In this document: positions 43,525 through 47,291 of the stretch, one piece after another
Layout: the number at the start of each line of letters is the position of its first letter
How positions within the stretch are numbered: the first letter of the stretch is position 1
Source of the DNA: Nocardia abscessus NBRC 100374
GTDB lineage: Bacteria > Actinomycetota > Actinomycetes > Mycobacteriales > Mycobacteriaceae
DNA: 47,291 bases
Assembly (NCBI RefSeq): GCF_000308455.1
Contig: NZ_BAFP01000132.1
Span: 1 to 47,291 of the forward strand
Direction: 5' to 3'
Program-made: the position numbers and the translations under genes
The notes under the pieces: model-generated
What the model saw: only the letters and a program-made list of their open reading frames with translations
Told to the model about the DNA's origin: nothing
Database searches by the model: none

Positions 43525-44531
43525 CAACGGTCGGCACGCTTCCCATCACCACACTGGGCACCGGCGGCATCCAGGTGGGGACGCAGGGCCTCGGCTGCAT
43601 GGGCATGAGCGAGTTCTACGGGCCCAGCGACCTCACCGAATCCCGGGCGACCCTGGATCGGGCGCTGGAGCTGGGCGTCACGCTGTTCGACACCGCCGAC
43701 GTCTACGGCTCCGGGCACAACGAGGAATTCCTCAGCGATTTCGTCGGGGTCGAGCGCGATCGGGTCGTACTCGCCACCAAGTTCGGCATCGTCCGCAAGG
43801 TCGACGACCCGGCCTACCGGGGCTTCGACAATTCTCCCGCCTACATCCGCAGCTCGGTGGAGGGCAGCCTGCGCAGGCTCCGGATCGACACCATCGATCT
43901 GTACTACATGCACCGCAAGGACCCCGCCGTGCCGATCGAGGACACGGTCGGCGCGATGGCGGAATTGGTGCGGGAGGGCAAGGTGCGTGCCCTCGGCCTG
44001 TCCGAAGTGACCGGCGCCGAATTGCGTGCGGCGCACGCGGTGCATCCGATCGCGGCCGTGCAGTCGGAATGGTCGCTGTTCTCCCGGGACGTCGAACGCA
44101 CGGTGGTGCCCGCAGCGGCGGAGCTGGGCGTGACGTTCGTGCCGTACTCACCGCTGGGACGCGGCTTCCTCACCGGCTCGTTCACCGGCTCCACGGACGC
44201 GAAGGACTTCCGTTCCTCGATGCCGCGCTTCTCCGGCGAGAACGCGGCCCGCAATGCCGAGCTGCTCGGGCCGCTGCGGGCCATCGCCGAAGCACGCGGC
44301 ATCACTTTGGCGCAGGTAGCGCTGGCCTGGGTGCACGCACAGGCCGGTGTGCACGGCCTCCCGGTGGTCCCGATTCCCGGCACCCGCAGCCGGACCCGGC
44401 TCACGGACAACGTGGCCGCCGCGACGATCGCGCTCACCGCCGGGGAATTGGCGACGCTGGAACCGATCGCGGGCCAGGTCGCCGGAACCCGGTACGCGGA
44501 CATGACCTTCACGTCGGCGGGCCGGGAATAA
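43521..44531 (+). CDS. Aldo/keto reductase
   Basis: A 336-residue NADPH-dependent TIM-barrel reductase. Catalytic landmarks: LGVTLFDTADVYGSGHNEEF (Asp and Tyr), ATKFG (Lys), YYMHRKDP (His), and SEVTGAEL; the NADP end motif is IPGTRSRTRLTDN. Overlaps the merR stop by four bases, so it is translationally coupled. Probably detoxifies aldehydes or ketones sensed by MerR. Confidence 0.93.
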   Translation: MTTVGTLPITTLGTGGIQVGTQGLGCMGMSEFYGPSDLTESRATLDRALELGVTLFDTADVYGSGHNEEFLSDFVGVERDRVVLATKFGIVRKVDDPAYRGFDNSPAYIRSSVEGSLRRLRIDTIDLYYMHRKDPAVPIEDTVGAMAELVREGKVRALGLSEVTGAELRAAHAVHPIAAVQSEWSLFSRDVERTVVPAAAELGVTFVPYSPLGRGFLTGSFTGSTDAKDFRSSMPRFSGENAARNAELLGPLRAIAEARGITLAQVALAWVHAQAGVHGLPVVPIPGTRSRTRLTDNVAAATIALTAGELATLEPIAGQVAGTRYADMTFTSAGRE

Positions 44532-44555
44532 CCCACACCAGAACAGGAGACGCTC

Positions 44556-44849
44556 ATGTCGACGTTGACGCTCAACGTCCGGTTCCTCGCCAGGACGGGT
44601 CGCGAGGCGGAGTTGCGGAAGCTGCTGCAGGGCATGATCGAACCGACGCTCGCGGAGGACGGCTGCCTCGGGTACGAGCTCTACCTGCATCCCACCGACC
44701 CGAGCCGGATGGTGCTGCTGGAGGAGTGGACCGACGAGGACGCCTTGGCCGCACACTTCCGGACGCCCCACCTGAAGACCTTGGCGACGGCGTTGGAGGA
44801 CGTTCTGGTCGAGCCGTTTCAGCTTCGGCGGTTCACCGAGATCGGGTGA
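44556..44849 (+). CDS. ABM-family (putative quinol) monooxygenase
   Basis: A 97-residue dimeric alpha-beta barrel protein. TLNVRFLARTGREAELRKLL at the start, GCLGYELYLHPTDPSRMVLL in the middle and EEWTDEDALAAHFRTPHL are typical of YgiN-type ABM proteins. Third gene of the MerR operon, 24 bp after the reductase, with ACAGGAGA as ribosome binding site. May act on quinone or aromatic substrates. Confidence 0.9.
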   Translation: MSTLTLNVRFLARTGREAELRKLLQGMIEPTLAEDGCLGYELYLHPTDPSRMVLLEEWTDEDALAAHFRTPHLKTLATALEDVLVEPFQLRRFTEIG

Positions 44850-44997
44850 GCGCGCGGGGGTGGTCCGGGGTCGCGTGTGCCGGACCACCCCGCGTCGCCG
44901 CAGGCCTCGCCAACCGACCCGCATCTCCGGACCGAAGTCCGCTTATCCGGCGGCCTCGTCTGCGCCGTTCACCGGCGGGGGCTAACATCCCACGAAT

Positions 44998-45792
44998 ATG
45001 AGGCCCGAAACACCGCCTGATCGCGTCTGGATCGACAAGCAGACGCCGACCGCGTTCCGCGCGCTGAACAGTGTCGCGAACGAGGTCAGGGCCGCCGCAG
45101 CGGCGGTGGGGCTGGATCGCCGGATCGTCGAACTGATCAATCTGCGCGTCTCCCAGCTCAACGGCTGTGCGTACTGCCTCGACGTGCACTATCGCGCCGC
45201 CTCGGCGGCCGGGGCCACCGAGCAGGAGATCGCGGTGCTGCCGGGGTGGCGGCGCGGTGGCACGTACACCCCGTTCGAACAGGCCGTGCTGGCGATCGCG
45301 GAAGTCACCGCGACGCTTCCGGGCGAAGACGTCATCGAGCGTGAGTACGCTTCCGCCCGCCGGTATCTGACGGATGATCAGCTGTCTGTCGTCGTCTGGG
45401 TGGCCACCACGATCGGCGCGTTCAACCGAGTCTCGATTCTCAGCAAACACCCGGTCCGCGCACGGAAGGAGAAGGGAAACATGACCGAAGCAGCTTCGGA
45501 ATCCAAGGTCGTCCGCAACGACGAGCGGCATCGCTACGAGGTGTTCCACGGCGGGGAACTGGCCGGTTTCGCCGACTACGAGGAACGCGACGACGAGACG
45601 GTGTTCACGCACACCGAGATCGACGGCGCGTTCTCCGGCAAGGGTCTCGGCTCCGTCCTCGCCGGGAAAGCCATCGAGGACGTCGTCGCGCGTGAGCGCG
45701 TGATCCGGCCGGTGTGCCCGTTCATCAAGGCGTACCTGGACAAGCACCCGAAGTACGACGCGCACGTGATCGGCAAGGGCGTCACTCGGTGA
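44998..45792 (+). CDS. AhpD-like/carboxymuconolactone decarboxylase domain fused to a GNAT-type domain
   Basis: A 264-residue fusion. Residues 1-155 form a CMD/AhpD-like peroxidase-type domain with C57-x2-C60-x3-H64 (GCAYCLDVH). Residues 162-264 form a small GNAT domain (YjdJ/YidJ-like: GGELAGFADYEE, FSGKGLGSVLAG, CPFIKAYLDKHPKY). The two usually occur as separate proteins. A GGAAGGAG box (45464-45471) sits nine bases before the internal ATG 45481, so the acetyltransferase part may also be made alone. The pirin gene overlaps its stop by four bases. Confidence 0.88.
   Translation: MRPETPPDRVWIDKQTPTAFRALNSVANEVRAAAAAVGLDRRIVELINLRVSQLNGCAYCLDVHYRAASAAGATEQEIAVLPGWRRGGTYTPFEQAVLAIAEVTATLPGEDVIEREYASARRYLTDDQLSVVVWVATTIGAFNRVSILSKHPVRARKEKGNMTEAASESKVVRNDERHRYEVFHGGELAGFADYEERDDETVFTHTEIDGAFSGKGLGSVLAGKAIEDVVARERVIRPVCPFIKAYLDKHPKYDAHVIGKGVTR
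45464..45483 (+). promoter_or_regulatory. Internal ribosome binding site and start within the AhpD-GNAT fusion
   Basis: GGAAGGAG (45464-45471) followed after nine bases by ATG 45481 would start translation at the GNAT domain (MTEAASES...). It suggests a gene pair recently fused by loss of a stop, with two possible products. Confidence 0.55.
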
Positions 45793-46778
45793 GTGATCTG
45801 GACGCACGTCCGGCCGAGACGCTGTGCGAACCCGCGCCGGGGCCCGGCCCGGTCGCGGAGCAGTATCCGGCACGTGAAGTGCCGCTCGGCGGAGTGCGCG
45901 GCGTCTTCGTCGAACGCGTGCTGCCGCAGCGCGATCTGCCGACCGTCGGCGCGTGGTGCTTCCTCGACCGCTTCGGCTCGCCGACGGTCACCCGGACGGG
46001 CGAGCCGCCGGACATCGATCCACACCCGCACATCGGCCTGCAGACGGTGACCTGGCCGTTCGAGGGCCGTATCCGGCATCGTGATTCGGTCGGCTCGGAC
46101 GTGGAGATCGAACCCGGCCAGCTGAACCTGATGACCTCCGGGCGCGGCATCGCCCATTCCGAGTACGCGGTCGAGGGTGCGCCCGCCGGGCACGGCTTGC
46201 AGCTGTGGATCGCGCTGCCCGGTGACCGCACCGGCATCGCCCCGCACTTCGAGCAGCATCGCGAACTGCCGGTCGTCGACGCACCCGGCCTTCGGGCGAT
46301 CGTGCTGATCGGCTCGCTGGCCGGGGTGACGTCGCCGGCGATCGCCTACACACCGATCGTCGGCGCCGACGTGCGGGTGGAGCCGGGAGCCGACGTCACC
46401 CTTCCGCTCGACCCGCGTTTCGAGCACGCGGTGCTGGTGCTCGAGGGGCAGGTCACGGTCGCGGGCACTGAACTCGCCCCTGGTCCGCTGCTGTACCTGG
46501 GCACCGATCGGGACGAACTCCGGCTCGGCAGCGCCGGTGGCGCGCACTTCGCGCTGATCGGCGGCGAGCCGTTCGGCGAGGAACTGGTGATGTGGTGGAA
46601 CTTCGTCGGCCGCAGCCATGAGGACATCGTCACCGCGCGAGCCGATTGGGAGAACCACGACGTGACCCGCTTCGCCGACATCACGGGCCACACCCCGCAG
46701 CAGCGCATTCCCGCGCCGCCGCTGCCCGGGCTGCATCTGAAGCCCCGCAAGCGCCGCATCGGCCCGGCCCGGGACTGA
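45789..46778 (+). CDS. Pirin-family protein
   Basis: A 329-residue bicupin. The metal-binding HPHIGLQTVTWPFEG segment and the GRGIAHSE His/Glu pair are present, so a mononuclear metal is likely held. Pirins can be quercetinases or redox-sensing regulators; activity here is unknown. GTG start overlaps the stop of the fusion gene (GTGA), so it is translated with it. Confidence 0.9.
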   Translation: MSDLDARPAETLCEPAPGPGPVAEQYPAREVPLGGVRGVFVERVLPQRDLPTVGAWCFLDRFGSPTVTRTGEPPDIDPHPHIGLQTVTWPFEGRIRHRDSVGSDVEIEPGQLNLMTSGRGIAHSEYAVEGAPAGHGLQLWIALPGDRTGIAPHFEQHRELPVVDAPGLRAIVLIGSLAGVTSPAIAYTPIVGADVRVEPGADVTLPLDPRFEHAVLVLEGQVTVAGTELAPGPLLYLGTDRDELRLGSAGGAHFALIGGEPFGEELVMWWNFVGRSHEDIVTARADWENHDVTRFADITGHTPQQRIPAPPLPGLHLKPRKRRIGPARD

Positions 46779-46922
46779 TCGCGGCCCCACTCGATTCGGT
46801 TTCGCTCGCCAGGCACCGGCACTGCCGCCGTCCGGTGCGACTCCCACCTCTCGACTCCGCCGGTGTCCGCTGGGCGCGGTAAAGTCCGATCACCACAAGG
46901 TTTTCGGTGGGAGGGGGGTTGG

Positions 46923-47291
46923 ATGGACGACTCGACGCGGCGGGTGATGGCTGCGCGCGAGGCCGTGATGGAACTGGTTCCGTCGCCCTGGAACAGAGAA
47001 GAATTCCTGGCCGCCCTAGGGGAATGGCGCGGGCGGCCCATCGAGCTGATACCGGTCGCTTCGACCCTGCTACCGGGGGCCCTGGAGCCGGGCCGCGGGA
47101 CACCGTGCGGGCTGTGGCTGGAATGCGCGGATGTCGACGTGATCGCCTACGCCGCCGGCACGACCGATTTCCATATCGACCAGATCATCGCGCACGAGAC
47201 CGGCCATATGGTGCTCGATCACAACGCCGGGTCCGCGGGCCTGACCGGGGTTCAACGGCTCCTGCCGAGCATCGATCCGACCCTGATCCGG
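46923..47291 (+). CDS. HExxH (ImmA/IrrE-like) protein, 5' part
   Basis: The first 123 residues of a protein that runs off the right edge. HETGHMVLDH near residue 90 is an HExxH zinc-protease-type motif. The surrounding sequence (AAREAVMELVPSPWNREEFL, IELIPVASTLLPGA, CGLWLECADVDVIAYAAGTT) matches actinobacterial ImmA/IrrE-like proteins often next to XRE regulators and MAB_1171c-type membrane proteins. GGGAGGGGGG precedes the ATG. The neighbours that would test this are outside the window. Confidence 0.75.
   Translation, partial: MDDSTRRVMAAREAVMELVPSPWNREEFLAALGEWRGRPIELIPVASTLLPGALEPGRGTPCGLWLECADVDVIAYAAGTTDFHIDQIIAHETGHMVLDHNAGSAGLTGVQRLLPSIDPTLIR

Overview
The window reads as chromosome from a high-GC, mycolic-acid-type actinobacterium, most likely Nocardia or a close relative. 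The clues are very GC-rich third codon positions, paired DUF3558 lipoproteins, an EspC-like/WXG100-like secretion gene pair, a mycobacterial-type ferredoxin-fused FprB, a KmtR-type nickel/cobalt sensor, many near-leaderless starts, and an NRPS of the actinobacterial RRSARGSRRRR amino-terminal type. The genus is inferred; no rRNA is present.

Layout. 1-5.2 kb: the 5' part of a large minus-strand NRPS (A-PCP-C-A..., running off the left edge) and an upstream helix-turn-helix regulator. 5.4-16.9 kb: mostly housekeeping metabolism and envelope genes: M23 peptidase, nitronate monooxygenase, SCO5389-family protein, HD-domain protein, acyl-CoA ligase, a decayed serine hydrolase, a minisatellite with an alternating two-unit structure, a KmtR-like sensor overlapping a CDF metal exporter, acyl-CoA dehydrogenase, Baeyer-Villiger-type monooxygenase and a Gly-rich membrane protein. 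17.0-26.2 kb: a tRNA-Arg(CCT) followed by an accessory stretch: luciferase-like oxidoreductase, small unknown genes including a zinc-ribbon protein, ADP-ribosylglycohydrolase, fatty acid desaturase, a VapBC toxin-antitoxin pair, a frameshifted small gene, an XRE regulator and a lipoprotein. 26.3-30.7 kb: the str operon (rpsL-rpsG-fusA-tuf) with a strong terminator. 31-35 kb: two DUF3558 lipoproteins, a scrambled remnant of hpd, a small secreted protein, intact hpd and a divergent Lrp/AsnC regulator. 35-42.5 kb: an AlkZ-like HTH_42 protein, quinone oxidoreductase, an EspC-like plus WXG/lysozyme-like secretion pair, acyl-ACP thioesterase, FprB, SixA-type phosphatase and a small membrane protein. 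42.5-47.3 kb: a VOC protein, a MerR-controlled operon (MerR, aldo/keto reductase, ABM monooxygenase), an AhpD-like/GNAT fusion overlapping a pirin, and the start of an HExxH (ImmA/IrrE-like) protein.

How genes work together. Clear units are the str operon; the sensor-exporter pair kmtR-like/CDF with a dyad over the start codon; merR-AKR-ABM behind a 19-bp-spacer promoter with a perfect palindrome; vapBC with repeated boxes in its promoter; hpd with its divergent Lrp regulator; and the translationally coupled EspC-like/WXG-lysozyme pair. I saw no transposase, integrase, CRISPR array or complete prophage. The observations most worth following are the inverted, fused hpd fragments, the alternating minisatellite that supplies the end of the CDF gene, the AhpD-GNAT fusion with an internal ribosome binding site, and the QxQ-type AlkZ-like protein. 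All identifications are from reading the sequence; no database search was run.
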